From: an uncultured Collinsella sp.
Lineage (GTDB): Bacteria; Actinomycetota; Coriobacteriia; Coriobacteriales; Coriobacteriaceae
Direction of reading: 5' to 3'
NCBI GenBank assembly: GCA_958438955.1
Contig: CAUBTS010000044.1
Location: 1 to 15,672 of the forward strand
DNA: 15,672 nucleotides
The notes beneath the pieces are model-generated. The model was not told where the DNA came from. It did no database searches and was given only the letters and a program-made list of their open reading frames with translations. Every line of letters begins with the position of its first letter. The first letter of the stretch is position 1. A program made the translations under genes and the position numbers. Below are positions 1 to 9,158 of this stretch, one piece after another.

Positions 1-1613
1 AGAATCAGCGCCGGGCGGTCGGCCAAAATGGCACGGGCGATGGTCACGAGCTGGCGCTGACCCTGCGACAGGTTAGTGCCCTCCTCGTTGATCATAAAGT
101 CGTAACCGCCGGCGAGCGTATGGATAAAGTGATCGCAGCGTGCGGCGCGCGCGGCGGCCTCGACCTCGGCATCGCTTGCATCGGGGCGTCCGTAGCGGAT
201 GTTCTCGCGGATCGTGCCGTTAAACAGCCAGGTATCCTGCAGCACCATGGCAAACTCGCCGCGAAGTGCCGCGCGGTCCCAGTCGCGCACGTCGATGCCC
301 TCGACGCGCAGCGAGCCGCCGTCCACATCGTAGAAGCGCTGCAGCAGCTTAATGAGCGTGGTCTTGCCGGCGCCGGTGGGGCCGACGATGGCGATGGTCT
401 GGCCGGGCTGCGCCTCGCAGCTAAAGTCGTGGATGATGGTCTTGTCGGGCGTATAGCCAAACTTGACGTGGTCAAACTCCACGTGGCCGGGGCGCTTCTC
501 GGGAATCTGCGCGTCGGCCTTCTGCTCCTCCTCGGGTGCGGCCAGGAACTCAAAGACGCGCTCGGTTGCGGCGGCCATCGACTGCATCGTGTTGCTCACG
601 TTGCCCAGCTGCTGCACCGGCTGCGTAAAGTTGCGCACGTACTGGATAAAGCTTTGAATGTCGCCGGGCGTGGCATTGCCGGTCAGCGCGAGCTGCGCGC
701 CCACCACGACGACGCCCACGTAGCCCATGTTGCCCACCAAGCTCATAAGCGGCATCATCAGGCCCGACAGGAACTGCGAGCGCCAGCCACTAATAAAGAG
801 GCGGTCGTTTTGACGGTCGAACTCCTCGATCGAAGCCTCGGCGCGGTCGAACACCTGAATGACGTTCTGGCCGGCAAAATCCTCCTCGATAATGCCGTTG
901 ACGGTGCCTAGGACCTGCTGCTGCTCGCGGAAGTACGGCTGCGAGAAGTGAATCATCACCATCAAGATAATCGCGGCGGCCGGCAGCGTGAGCACGGTGA
1001 CGCCGGTGAGCGGCAGGCTGATCGACAGCATCATGACGAGGACGCCGATAATCTGCGTGACGGACGTAATAAGCTGCGTCACGCTCTGGTTGAGCGACTG
1101 GCCGAGCGTATCGACGTCGTTGGTGATGCGGCTGAGCACGTCGCCCTTGCTGTGGCCGTTGAAGTAGCTCATCGGCACGACGGCAATCTTGGCGGCAATC
1201 TCCTTGCGCATGCGGTAGCAGATCTTTTGCGTGACACCGGTCATGAGCCAGCCCTGGATCAGGCTGCAGGCAGAGCTCGCCAGATACAGGCAGAGCAAAA
1301 AGCCGAGCGTCTTAGCGATCCAGTTAAAGTCGACATCGCCGGTGCCGTTGACCTTGGCAACCAGGCCCTCGAACAGCTTGGTGGTAACCTGACCGAGCAT
1401 CTTGGGTCCCACAATATTAAAGATGACCGAGCACACGGCAAAGGCGACGGCGGCAAACACGGCAATCTTGTGCTGGCCGATATAGCCGAGCAGCTGCCTC
1501 ATGGTGCCCTTAAAGTCCTTGGCCTTTTCGCCGCGACGCATGCCGCCCATGCGGCCCATGGGACCACGCTGGCGGGTGGGCTTGGGAATCTGAGCCTTGG
1601 TCTCGTCTGCCAT
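1..1613 (-). CDS. ABC exporter half-transporter (permease-ATPase), 3' end cut by the window
   Basis: One half of a probable heterodimeric ABC exporter in the cytoplasmic membrane. 537 codons are visible, and the frame leaves the left edge just before Walker B. The N-terminus is Met/Gly/Arg-rich (about residues 17-28, GPMGRMGGMRRG). TM1 is about residues 50-70 and an ABC type-1 membrane domain runs to about 330. The ATPase domain has Walker A GPTGAGKTT at 411-419, a Q-loop (VLQDTW) and an LSQGQ signature at 515-519 in place of LSGGQ. The ATG lies in TAATG, overlapping the stop of the upstream partner by one base, so the two are probably translationally coupled. In heterodimeric exporters (LmrCD, BmrCD, TM287/288 families) an altered signature in one subunit pairs with altered catalytic residues in the other, as seen here. 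The substrate is unknown; drugs, peptides or lipids are all possible. Confidence 0.93.
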   Translation of the reverse strand, partial: MADETKAQIPKPTRQRGPMGRMGGMRRGEKAKDFKGTMRQLLGYIGQHKIAVFAAVAFAVCSVIFNIVGPKMLGQVTTKLFEGLVAKVNGTGDVDFNWIAKTLGFLLCLYLASSACSLIQGWLMTGVTQKICYRMRKEIAAKIAVVPMSYFNGHSKGDVLSRITNDVDTLGQSLNQSVTQLITSVTQIIGVLVMMLSISLPLTGVTVLTLPAAAIILMVMIHFSQPYFREQQQVLGTVNGIIEEDFAGQNVIQVFDRAEASIEEFDRQNDRLFISGWRSQFLSGLMMPLMSLVGNMGYVGVVVVGAQLALTGNATPGDIQSFIQYVRNFTQPVQQLGNVSNTMQSMAAATERVFEFLAAPEEEQKADAQIPEKRPGHVEFDHVKFGYTPDKTIIHDFSCEAQPGQTIAIVGPTGAGKTTLIKLLQRFYDVDGGSLRVEGIDVRDWDRAALRGEFAMVLQDTWLFNGTIRENIRYGRPDASDAEVEAAARAARCDHFIHTLAGGYDFMINEEGTNLSQGQRQLVTIARAILADRPALI

Positions 1614-3979
1614 TAGCGCTCGCCTCCTTCCATGACGGCTGCAATTTCTTCTTGGGTAAGCCCCAGCTCCTCGGCGGAAAGCTGCGACTGTGCGATCTCC
1701 AGGTACGCCGGGCAGCTGCGCAGCAGCTCCTCGTGCGTGCCGGTGCCCACTACGTGGCCGTCGTCGAGCACGATGATCTGGTCGGCGTGCATGATGGTCG
1801 CGATGCGCTGGGCCACGACCACGAGCGCGGCGTCGGTAACGTTTTTGGCCAGCTCCTCGCGTAGGCGCGCGTCGGTCTTGTAGTCGAGGGCACTAAACGA
1901 GTCATCGAACACCACGACCTCGGGCTTTTTTGCCAACGCGCGGGCGATGGCCAGACGCTGGCGCTGACCACCCGAAACATTGGAGCCGCCCTGGCTGATA
2001 GGGGAGTCGTACCCGTCCTCGCGCTCGGCGATAAAGTCCTCCGCCTGGGCGACGCGTGCTGCCTGGCGCATATCCTCGTCACTCACCATGTCGCCGGCAA
2101 ACTTGAGGTTGCTCTCGACGGTACCCGAGAATAGACGACCCTGCTGCGGAATATAACCGATGCGGCGGCGCAGCTCGGAAAGTGTCATGTCGCGCACATC
2201 GATGCCGTCGAGCGAAATGCTGCCGCCCGTGACGTCGTACAGGCGCGGAATCAGCTGCACGAGCGTGGACTTGCCCGAGCCCGTGGAGCCAATAATGCCG
2301 AGCATCTGGCCGGCGTGCGTGGTGAAGTTTACGCCGCTAATGACGTCGGCGCGGGCATCGGGATACTGGAAGCTCACGTCACGGAAGGTGAGCTCACCGC
2401 GCGGCGCGCTGGCAGCAGGCAATTTGGGTGAGACAGGGTCGTTGATGCTCGTGGGACAGGTGATGACCTCTTCCACGCGCTCGGCTGCGACCTCGGCGCG
2501 GGGCAGGATGACCGAAACCATGGTGAGGATCATAAACGCCATGACGATCTGCATGGTGTAGGAGATGAACGCCATCATGTTGCCGACCTGCATCACGCCG
2601 TCGGACACGCCCTGCGCGCCAAACCAGACGATAAGCACGGTGATGCAGTTCATGACGAGCATCATGAGCGGCATCATAAAGCTCATGGCGCGGTTGGTGT
2701 AGAGCTGCGTGGTCATCAGGTCGAGCGAAGCCTTGTCAAAACGCTCGAGCTCATGCTCCTCGCGGTTGAACGAGCGGATGGGCATAAGGCCGTCGAGCAG
2801 CTCGCGGGCGGTAAGGTTCACGCGGTCAACAAAGCTTTGCATCTTTTTGAACTTGGGCATGGTGAGGCCCATAAGCACGCCGACGACGGCCGAGACCGCG
2901 ATGATGGCCACGGCGATGGTCCACTCCAGACCGGTGTGGTTGGCCAGGACACGCATGACAGCGACGATGCCCATGACGGGGGCCATCAGGCACATGCGGA
3001 TAAACAGGGTTGCGGCCATCTGAATCTGCTGAATGTCGTTGGTGCAGCGGGTGATGAGCGAGGCCTGGCTAAACTTGCCCACCTCGGCCGGTGAGAAGTG
3101 CATAACCTTGTTGAAGGTCTCGCGGCGCAGGTCGCGTGCGATGGAACAGGCGGTGCGCGAAGCCACGGCACCGGTCAGGATGGTGGCGACGAGCGACACA
3201 AGGCACAGCCCAAACATCGTGGTCGCCATGCGGCTCAGGTAGGCGTTTTGCACGTCGGCGGGGTCGATGCCCTGTGCCTTGTACTCGTCCTGTACATAGC
3301 TCACGGCGCGCTGGGTGACGATGGAGCCCGACATGGAGCCCATTTTGTCTGCCATATCGTTGGCGCCCTCGACGAGCTTGCCCTGATCGATAAGACCGCC
3401 TTCAACGCCTAGGCGCAGGCTCTTCATGGTGATCTTGCCGCCGTCGGCGTCGATCTGCTTTTGCATGCTCTGCGCGGCTGCGGCCTTCTGCTGCATCTCG
3501 GCGAGCTGCTCGGGCGTCATCGCCGCCATCTGCTCGGGGGTGGGCATGGCCTGGGCAGCGTTGCTGTCTTTCTCGCTGGACGAGCCCATCATGTCGCCCA
3601 TGGAGTCGGCGTCGATGCCCTGGTCGAGTGAAAGAACGACGGTCTCGGGCAGGCTCATAATGTCGGCAATCTTGCCTCCATCGGCACGCTCTTCCTCGGT
3701 GCCCATGTACGTTCGAATGCCGTTATTGTCCGCCTTGCTAAACACGGCCTCCACGGCCTTGGCGTCCTTGGAGCTCATGAAGAGTTCGAGGTCGTCGAGC
3801 GATTCGGCGCGAATGGTGTCGGGCACGGGCGAGGCGATGCCGCCTTGCTGCACGCCGACGTCGACGATGTCGCTCATATAGGTAGGCAGCGCCAGATCGG
3901 CGTTGCAGCTGATTACGATAAGTACGATAGCTGCGAACAGTGCCAGGATATGTTTTTTAAAGAGCTTGAGAATCCTCAC
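1613..3979 (-). CDS. ABC exporter half-transporter with a large extracellular insertion (788 aa)
   Basis: Partner half of the ABC exporter. At 788 aa it is about 200 residues longer than a usual half-transporter of about 580-600 aa. The extra length is a hydrophilic, Met/Gln/Ala-rich segment between TM1 (about residues 12-33) and TM2 (about 250-275), expected outside the membrane. The ATPase domain has Walker A GSTGSGKST at 564-572 and signature VSGGQ at 668-672. Walker B is VVVFDDSFSALD, with Asp693 where the catalytic Glu normally sits, and Gln724 (VVVAQRIATI) replaces the switch His. This is therefore the subunit expected to carry the degenerate ATP site, matched by LSQGQ in its partner. 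The start is GTG inside GTGA, overlapping the marR stop by 4 bases; the SD AGGAGAG lies within the end of marR. Substrate unknown. Confidence 0.94.
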   Translation of the reverse strand: MRILKLFKKHILALFAAIVLIVISCNADLALPTYMSDIVDVGVQQGGIASPVPDTIRAESLDDLELFMSSKDAKAVEAVFSKADNNGIRTYMGTEEERADGGKIADIMSLPETVVLSLDQGIDADSMGDMMGSSSEKDSNAAQAMPTPEQMAAMTPEQLAEMQQKAAAAQSMQKQIDADGGKITMKSLRLGVEGGLIDQGKLVEGANDMADKMGSMSGSIVTQRAVSYVQDEYKAQGIDPADVQNAYLSRMATTMFGLCLVSLVATILTGAVASRTACSIARDLRRETFNKVMHFSPAEVGKFSQASLITRCTNDIQQIQMAATLFIRMCLMAPVMGIVAVMRVLANHTGLEWTIAVAIIAVSAVVGVLMGLTMPKFKKMQSFVDRVNLTARELLDGLMPIRSFNREEHELERFDKASLDLMTTQLYTNRAMSFMMPLMMLVMNCITVLIVWFGAQGVSDGVMQVGNMMAFISYTMQIVMAFMILTMVSVILPRAEVAAERVEEVITCPTSINDPVSPKLPAASAPRGELTFRDVSFQYPDARADVISGVNFTTHAGQMLGIIGSTGSGKSTLVQLIPRLYDVTGGSISLDGIDVRDMTLSELRRRIGYIPQQGRLFSGTVESNLKFAGDMVSDEDMRQAARVAQAEDFIAEREDGYDSPISQGGSNVSGGQRQRLAIARALAKKPEVVVFDDSFSALDYKTDARLREELAKNVTDAALVVVAQRIATIMHADQIIVLDDGHVVGTGTHEELLRSCPAYLEIAQSQLSAEELGLTQEEIAAVMEGGER

Positions 3980-4425
3980 TCGGCATCTCTCCTTTCTTGG
4001 TTGCGGTCGATAATTTCGTTGGCACGTCTTAGAAGGCGCACCATCTCTTGGGTATCTGTTTCGCCGAACTGCTCGAGGAAGGCCGCGGTGCGGTCCTCGA
4101 ATTCCCGACGCTTGATTTCGAGATCATGGAATCCCTTGTCGGTCACCGTGACGTGTACGCGACGACGGTCGGTCTTTGAGTGCTCGCGCTCGACCCAGCC
4201 CTTGGCCTCGAGGGCGCGTAAGATATTGGCGATGCGGGCACTCGAGACCCAGGCGCGATCTGCGAGTTCGCTTGGCGTGAGCGAACCGCCAGCGAGCATG
4301 AGGGCGCGCATGACGGCCATCTCGCCGCCGAGGGCTTTGTCCGCAAAACGCGAAATGCGCTGATGCATGCTGCCGAACTCGGTAAGGAGCTGACGCCCAA
4401 GCTCACGGAAATCGGTATCTTCCAC
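3976..4425 (-). CDS. MarR-family transcriptional regulator
   Basis: A 149-aa winged-helix repressor-like protein, a normal MarR length. The DNA-binding part spans about residues 35-100. The helix-turn-helix (LTPSELADRAWVSSARIANILR) covers about 49-70. The wing carries the family's D-R-R-R pattern (SKTDRRRVHVTVTDKG, about 83-98). The terminal helices would form the dimer interface. It is the first gene of a three-gene operon with the two ABC exporter genes, overlapping the next gene by 4 bases (GTGA). Many MarR proteins repress an adjacent exporter and are released by its substrate; that role is inferred here from context. The start is read as GTG at 4423-4425 behind a weak AGGGG, and it sits inside a perfect inverted repeat. 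No ligand can be predicted. Confidence 0.9.
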   Translation of the reverse strand: MEDTDFRELGRQLLTEFGSMHQRISRFADKALGGEMAVMRALMLAGGSLTPSELADRAWVSSARIANILRALEAKGWVEREHSKTDRRRVHVTVTDKGFHDLEIKRREFEDRTAAFLEQFGETDTQEMVRLLRRANEIIDRNQERRDAE

Positions 4426-4465
4426 CGAAAACCCCTAACACTAGAAACTATTTTCGGTGGAAGAT
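4417..4465. repeat. 15-bp perfect inverted repeat spanning the marR start codon
   Basis: ATCTTCCACCGAAAA (4417-4431) is perfectly mirrored by TTTTCGGTGGAAGAT (4451-4465) across a 19-bp spacer. The spacer contains a second small palindrome, TAG-AAA-CTA (4442-4450). On the minus-strand transcript the 3' arm contains the GTG start codon and the loop contains the AGGGG ribosome binding site. It could be a MarR operator, an mRNA hairpin limiting regulator translation, or both. Confidence 0.75.
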
Positions 4466-4471
4466 GATACC

Positions 4472-4500
4472 CCCATACGCGGGCCTCATACAGTAGGCAA
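4472..4500 (-). promoter_or_regulatory. Candidate promoter of the marR-ABC operon
   Basis: On the minus strand TTGCCT (4500-4495) and TATGGG (4477-4472) are separated by 17 bp, each matching 4 of 6 consensus bases. The predicted transcription start falls near 4465, where the inverted repeat begins, so the leader would be almost entirely the hairpin. This is read by eye only. Confidence 0.35.
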
Positions 4501-4582
4501 TATTAAGAGCTCATTAAGACTTAAAATCATTCAATTGCTAAAGCGTTTCAAAGAACTATCATGCCCGCGGTTAGGCGAGGGG

Positions 4583-4616
4583 TTGTCACCACCATGACGA
4601 CTGGGACTCATATAAT
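4583..4616 (+). promoter_or_regulatory. Candidate promoter of the dehydrogenase gene
   Basis: There is a perfect TATAAT at 4611-4616, about 60 bp before the SDR start codon. The nearest good -35 (TTGTCA, 4583-4588) is 22 bp away, longer than usual, so a weaker -35 or an activator may be used. The rest of the 252-bp divergent region holds the marR signals and an AT-rich stretch with AAAGCGTTTCA (4540-4550). Confidence 0.45.
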
Positions 4617-4677
4617 CGCCACGTGCGATGCTCCAACTTCCCGCAAGGAGACACCTTACATAAAGGGGGATGGAGTC

Positions 4678-5427
4678 ATGGCATTTGACTTCACGGGCAA
4701 GACCGCGATTGTCACGGGCGGCACTCAGGGCATTGGCCTCGAGATCGCCAAGGGCATCGTCGCGGGCGGCGGACATGTCGCGCTCATCGCAAGGAACGCT
4801 GCTAAGGGCGAGGCCGCTGTGGCCGAGCTTGGCGAGGGCAACAAGTTCTATCAGCTCGATGTCGCCGATGCGCCCAAGGCGCGCGAGACCGTCGAGCAGA
4901 TTTTTACGGACCTGCCGCAAACCAACATCCTGATCAACTGCGCTGGCGTCATCAGCACCAAGAAGTTCGACGAGATCGATGACACCGAGTGGCGCCGCAC
5001 CATCGACATCAACCTCAACGGTACCTTTACCATGATGAACGCCGTCTACCCGCACTTTAAGGCGGCCCATGCCGGCACTATCGTCAACGTGAGTTCCGTT
5101 GCGGGCAAGATCGGTGGCGGCCTGCTCGGCACCGCGGCTTACGCGAGCTCCAAAGCAGGCGTTAACGGTCTGACCAAGGCAGTCGCCAAGGAAGGCGGCA
5201 AGTTTGGCGTTCGCTGCAACGCCGTGTGCCCGTCGCTCACGTTGACCGATATGACCTCGATTCTCTCTGACGAGAACTCTCAGCGCATCATCAACGGTAT
5301 TCCTCTGGGCCGCGCCGCCCAGGCCAGCGAGCCTGCGCAGATGGTGCTGTTCTTCGCTTCCGACCTCGCCAGCTTCGTGAACGGCGAGATTGGTGACTGC
5401 GACGGCGGCATCGTCCTGGACGGGTAA
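4678..5427 (+). CDS. Short-chain dehydrogenase/reductase (SDR family), probably sugar-acid or polyol oxidoreductase
   Basis: A 249-aa cytoplasmic NAD(P)-dependent oxidoreductase of classical SDR length. Visible motifs are the nucleotide-binding TGGTQGIG (13-20), NCAG (87-90), the Ser of NVSSVAG (139/140) and the catalytic YASSK (Tyr155, Lys159). The C-terminal CDGGIVLDG resembles the usual DGG ending. The start MAFDFTG is chosen because AAGGGGGA precedes it by about 7 bases and the Rossmann fold begins at once; an upstream in-frame ATG at 4561 would add a tail without family character. A KdgT-type permease follows, so an enzyme acting on ketodeoxy sugar acids or gluconates (KduD- or gluconate 5-dehydrogenase-like) is plausible. 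The fold is certain, the substrate is not. A 3-oxoacyl-ACP reductase is the main alternative, but context disfavours it. Confidence 0.9.
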   Translation: MAFDFTGKTAIVTGGTQGIGLEIAKGIVAGGGHVALIARNAAKGEAAVAELGEGNKFYQLDVADAPKARETVEQIFTDLPQTNILINCAGVISTKKFDEIDDTEWRRTIDINLNGTFTMMNAVYPHFKAAHAGTIVNVSSVAGKIGGGLLGTAAYASSKAGVNGLTKAVAKEGGKFGVRCNAVCPSLTLTDMTSILSDENSQRIINGIPLGRAAQASEPAQMVLFFASDLASFVNGEIGDCDGGIVLDG

Positions 5428-5449
5428 TACCCCGCGGTGATCGTTTGGC

Positions 5450-5486
5450 GGCGACCCTGGCGACTCGGGGTTGTCGCCTTCTTTCT
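5450..5486 (+). terminator. Hairpin terminator or attenuator between SDR gene and kdgT
   Basis: GGCGAC (5459-5464) pairs with GTCGCC (5473-5478) around an 8-base loop, followed by TTCTTTCT. A second GGCGACCC copy at 5450-5457 can compete for the same 3' arm. It lies between two co-oriented genes, so it may lower expression of the permease relative to the dehydrogenase or end the first transcript. Confidence 0.6.
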
Positions 5487-5535
5487 GACATAGGCGCGTG
5501 CGGCTACGATTCGCATGCATCCAAAGGAGATATAT

Positions 5536-6555
5536 ATGAGTGAATCGACTGCGGTGGAGGCGCCGGCGGCAAAGGAGCCGTTCTTTAAGATGTCCTCCAT
5601 CCCGGGCGCCAATATCTTGGTGCCGCTTCTGTTGGGCTGCCTGCTCAACACGCTATTCCCCGACCTGTTTAAAACGCTCGGTAGCTTTACGCTTGGCATG
5701 ACCCAGCAGGGTGCAGGCCCGCTCGTTGGCGCCTTTTTGCTCATCGTCGGTACGACGATTTCGTTTAAGAGTGCTCCCGCCGCCGCTGCACGCGGTGCCA
5801 TCATCATCGCTGTCAAGCAGATCGTGGTCGTTGCCGTGTCGCTGCTCATCCTTTATGTGTTCAACGACAACCTGTTTGGCATCTCTGCCATGGTGATGCT
5901 GGCGGCTTGCACCGGCGCCAACAACGCTATGTACGCTGGTCTGATGGGCACCATGGGCAACGAGGCCGAGCGTGGCGCCGTCGCCATCACCACGCTCGTT
6001 GTCGGCCCTCCGGTCACGATGATCGTGCTCGGCGCTGCCGGTCAGGCTCCGATCGGCTGGTCGCTCGTGGGTGCCATTCTGCCGATCGTCATCGGCATTA
6101 TTCTGGGTAACCTGTTCCCCAGCTTTAAGAAGATGATGGCACCGGCACTTTCCGCCATCATCGTGCTCGTCTTCTTTGCCATGGGCTCGACCATGACCTT
6201 TGGCCAGCTCATTAATGGCGGTCTCCCCGGTATTCTGCTCGGCGTGATCTGCTCGGTGGTCTTTGCAATTCCCGTCATCGCGGTCGATAAGCTCACGGGT
6301 GGTACGGGTGTCGCAGGTGCGGCCATTTCGAGCTGCGCCGGAGCCAATGTGGCCACGCCTGCTGCCATGGCAAGCGTCAACGGAGCCATGTACGGCGGCG
6401 CCGTGCTCGCGACGGCTACGGCACAGGTTGCTGCCTGCGCAATCGTGACGGCTATTTTGACCCCGCTGGTCACCAGCTGGTGCTACAAGCATTTTGAGGG
6501 CCAGGGCAACGGCGATAGCAAGGCAACGACCGACAAGGCCGCCGCAGCCGCCTAA
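5536..6555 (+). CDS. kdgT: 2-keto-3-deoxygluconate permease (KdgT family)
   Basis: A 339-aa polytopic membrane protein, close to E. coli KdgT (327 aa). It shows the family's N-terminal IPGANILVPLLLG, the central LVVGPPVTMIVLGAAG, the GLPGILLGV segment and the C-terminal run DKLTGGTGVAGAAIS followed by AGANVATP. About ten hydrophobic segments alternate with short loops. The family imports 2-keto-3-deoxygluconate by proton symport. The start at 5536 is set by AAGGAGA at 5523-5529; an in-frame ATG at 5515 lacks such a site. The tail (about 320-339) is Ala/Lys-rich and low complexity. It pairs with the SDR gene upstream, but no kduI, kdgK or kdgA gene is visible, so the pathway must be completed elsewhere. 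The exact substrate is inferred from the family. Confidence 0.88.
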   Translation: MSESTAVEAPAAKEPFFKMSSIPGANILVPLLLGCLLNTLFPDLFKTLGSFTLGMTQQGAGPLVGAFLLIVGTTISFKSAPAAAARGAIIIAVKQIVVVAVSLLILYVFNDNLFGISAMVMLAACTGANNAMYAGLMGTMGNEAERGAVAITTLVVGPPVTMIVLGAAGQAPIGWSLVGAILPIVIGIILGNLFPSFKKMMAPALSAIIVLVFFAMGSTMTFGQLINGGLPGILLGVICSVVFAIPVIAVDKLTGGTGVAGAAISSCAGANVATPAAMASVNGAMYGGAVLATATAQVAACAIVTAILTPLVTSWCYKHFEGQGNGDSKATTDKAAAAA

Positions 6556-6594
6556 TGCCAAGCGGCAATCAAAGCTAAAAACTAGCTACGCCAC

Positions 6595-6636
6595 AGGGCG
6601 GCCACGGGGGATCCCGTGGCCGCCCTGCAGTTTCTG
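6595..6636 (+). terminator. Strong intrinsic terminator after kdgT
   Basis: A perfect 14-bp stem, AGGGCGGCCACGGG (6595-6608) with CCCGTGGCCGCCCT (6613-6626), closes a GGAT loop. GCAGTTTCTGT follows. It starts 40 bp after the kdgT stop and separates the permease from the pfl leader. Its symmetry may let it act from either strand, but no gene reads toward it from the right. Confidence 0.85.
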
Positions 6637-6781
6637 TAGGGTCTCTGGGACACTTTACCCTGCTAAAGCTGGCATAACAGCTAGAGCGAACGTCGTACAA
6701 AGGCAAGGAAAAATAACATACAAATCGGTGAACGGTAGTTGTTCGCGCTCGCATTTCCTGCGGGTTTGTAAAAAACGCCTT

Positions 6782-6787
6782 TATGAT
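6782..6787 (+). promoter_or_regulatory. Candidate -10 element of the pfl promoter
   Basis: TATGAT is followed by an A-rich run. No convincing -35 lies 16-18 bp upstream (TGCGGG at 6759-6764), so it would be weak or activator-dependent. An imperfect palindrome around 6727-6749 (GGTGAAC and GTTCGCG) upstream could be a regulator site. No FNR consensus was found. Confidence 0.3.
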
Positions 6788-6882
6788 ATAAAAAAAGAAA
6801 CATATAACAGCCCAGATGGAGAGGGTCGCTATGTTATCCTTCTCAGACGGGTGAAATCTTGGGTTTTGGGTTGTAGTTCCAA

Positions 6883-6900
6883 GGTGGACAAACGTTTTCT
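6883..6900 (-). promoter_or_regulatory. LacI-type operator-like site in the pfl leader
   Basis: On the minus strand GAAAACGTTTG (6899-6889) is an 11-base exact match to the core of the operator at 10827-10837 before the sucrose operon. Over 18 positions 12 agree. It lies about 100 bp downstream of the candidate -10 and about 120 bp before the pfl start codon, so it would act by blocking elongation or by looping. Binding is inferred. Confidence 0.35.
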
Positions 6901-6998
6901 CTGCACCGACGTGTGGTGAAGAACGGAAGAAGCCGGTAGTGCAAGCCGAACATTCAAGAATTCAATAAGCAGCGGTGTGAGAGAGCGCCGCATTACAC

Positions 6999-7018
6999 GT
7001 AACTAGGAGCGTGGTTAC
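6999..7018 (+). promoter_or_regulatory. pfl ribosome binding site in a small hairpin loop
   Basis: TAGGAG (7004-7009) is the only SD-like sequence before the ATG at 7022, at an unusually long 12-base spacing. It sits in the loop of a GTAAC/GTTAC stem (6999-7003 with 7014-7018), which would bring it closer to the start codon when folded. Confidence 0.35.
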
Positions 7019-7021
7019 ACA

Positions 7022-9073
<2,052 letters not shown>

Positions 9074-9074
9074 C

Positions 9075-9099
9075 TATTGTTAGTGCTATACTAACAATA
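9075..9099. repeat. Perfect 10-bp inverted repeat just after the pfl body stop
   Basis: TATTGTTAGT (9075-9084) and ACTAACAATA (9090-9099) are separated by GCTAT. It begins 2 bases after the stop codon and is AT-rich unlike the flanking coding DNA. As RNA it forms a hairpin; as DNA it resembles a dyad operator with TTGTTA/TAACAA half-sites like those of Rex, but its spacing is 3 bp longer than the usual Rex site. Confidence 0.7.
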
Positions 9100-9115
9100 A
9101 CGATTACTGATTAGC

Positions 9116-9135
9116 GCGCCGGTTTCGGCCGGCGC
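9116..9135 (+). other. GC-rich hairpin before the glycyl-radical gene
   Basis: GCGCCGG (9116-9122) pairs with CCGGCGC (9129-9135) around TTTCGG. It is followed by CTATTAATC rather than a U-run, so it is a poor terminator. It ends 10 bases before the AAGGAG of the next gene and may protect or set the 5' end of a processed mRNA. Confidence 0.55.
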
Positions 9136-9158
9136 CTATTAATCGAAGGAGACACATT

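Larger units (their letters stand above)
6637..7021 (+). other. Non-coding upstream region and leader of the pfl operon
   Basis: This 385-bp stretch has no credible gene. It is A/T-richer than its surroundings around 6690-6810 and holds a candidate -10, a LacI-type operator-like core at 6889-6899, a small CACC/GGTG hairpin (6904-6918) and the ribosome binding site region. If transcription starts near 6795, the untranslated leader would be about 225 bases, long enough for RNA-level control. No known riboswitch class was recognised. Confidence 0.5.

Noticed and set aside
4535..4553. A CcpA-type cre site (TTGCTAAAGCGTTTCAAAG) before the SDR gene
   Set aside because: The half-sites are one base out of register with the cre consensus, and it lies well upstream of the candidate -10. 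It also does not match the local LacI operator beyond a few bases.
9075..9099. A definite Rex operator
   Set aside because: The half-sites resemble Rex sites but the centre is 3 bp too long and it lies inside an operon, so it is kept only as a dyad of unknown role.
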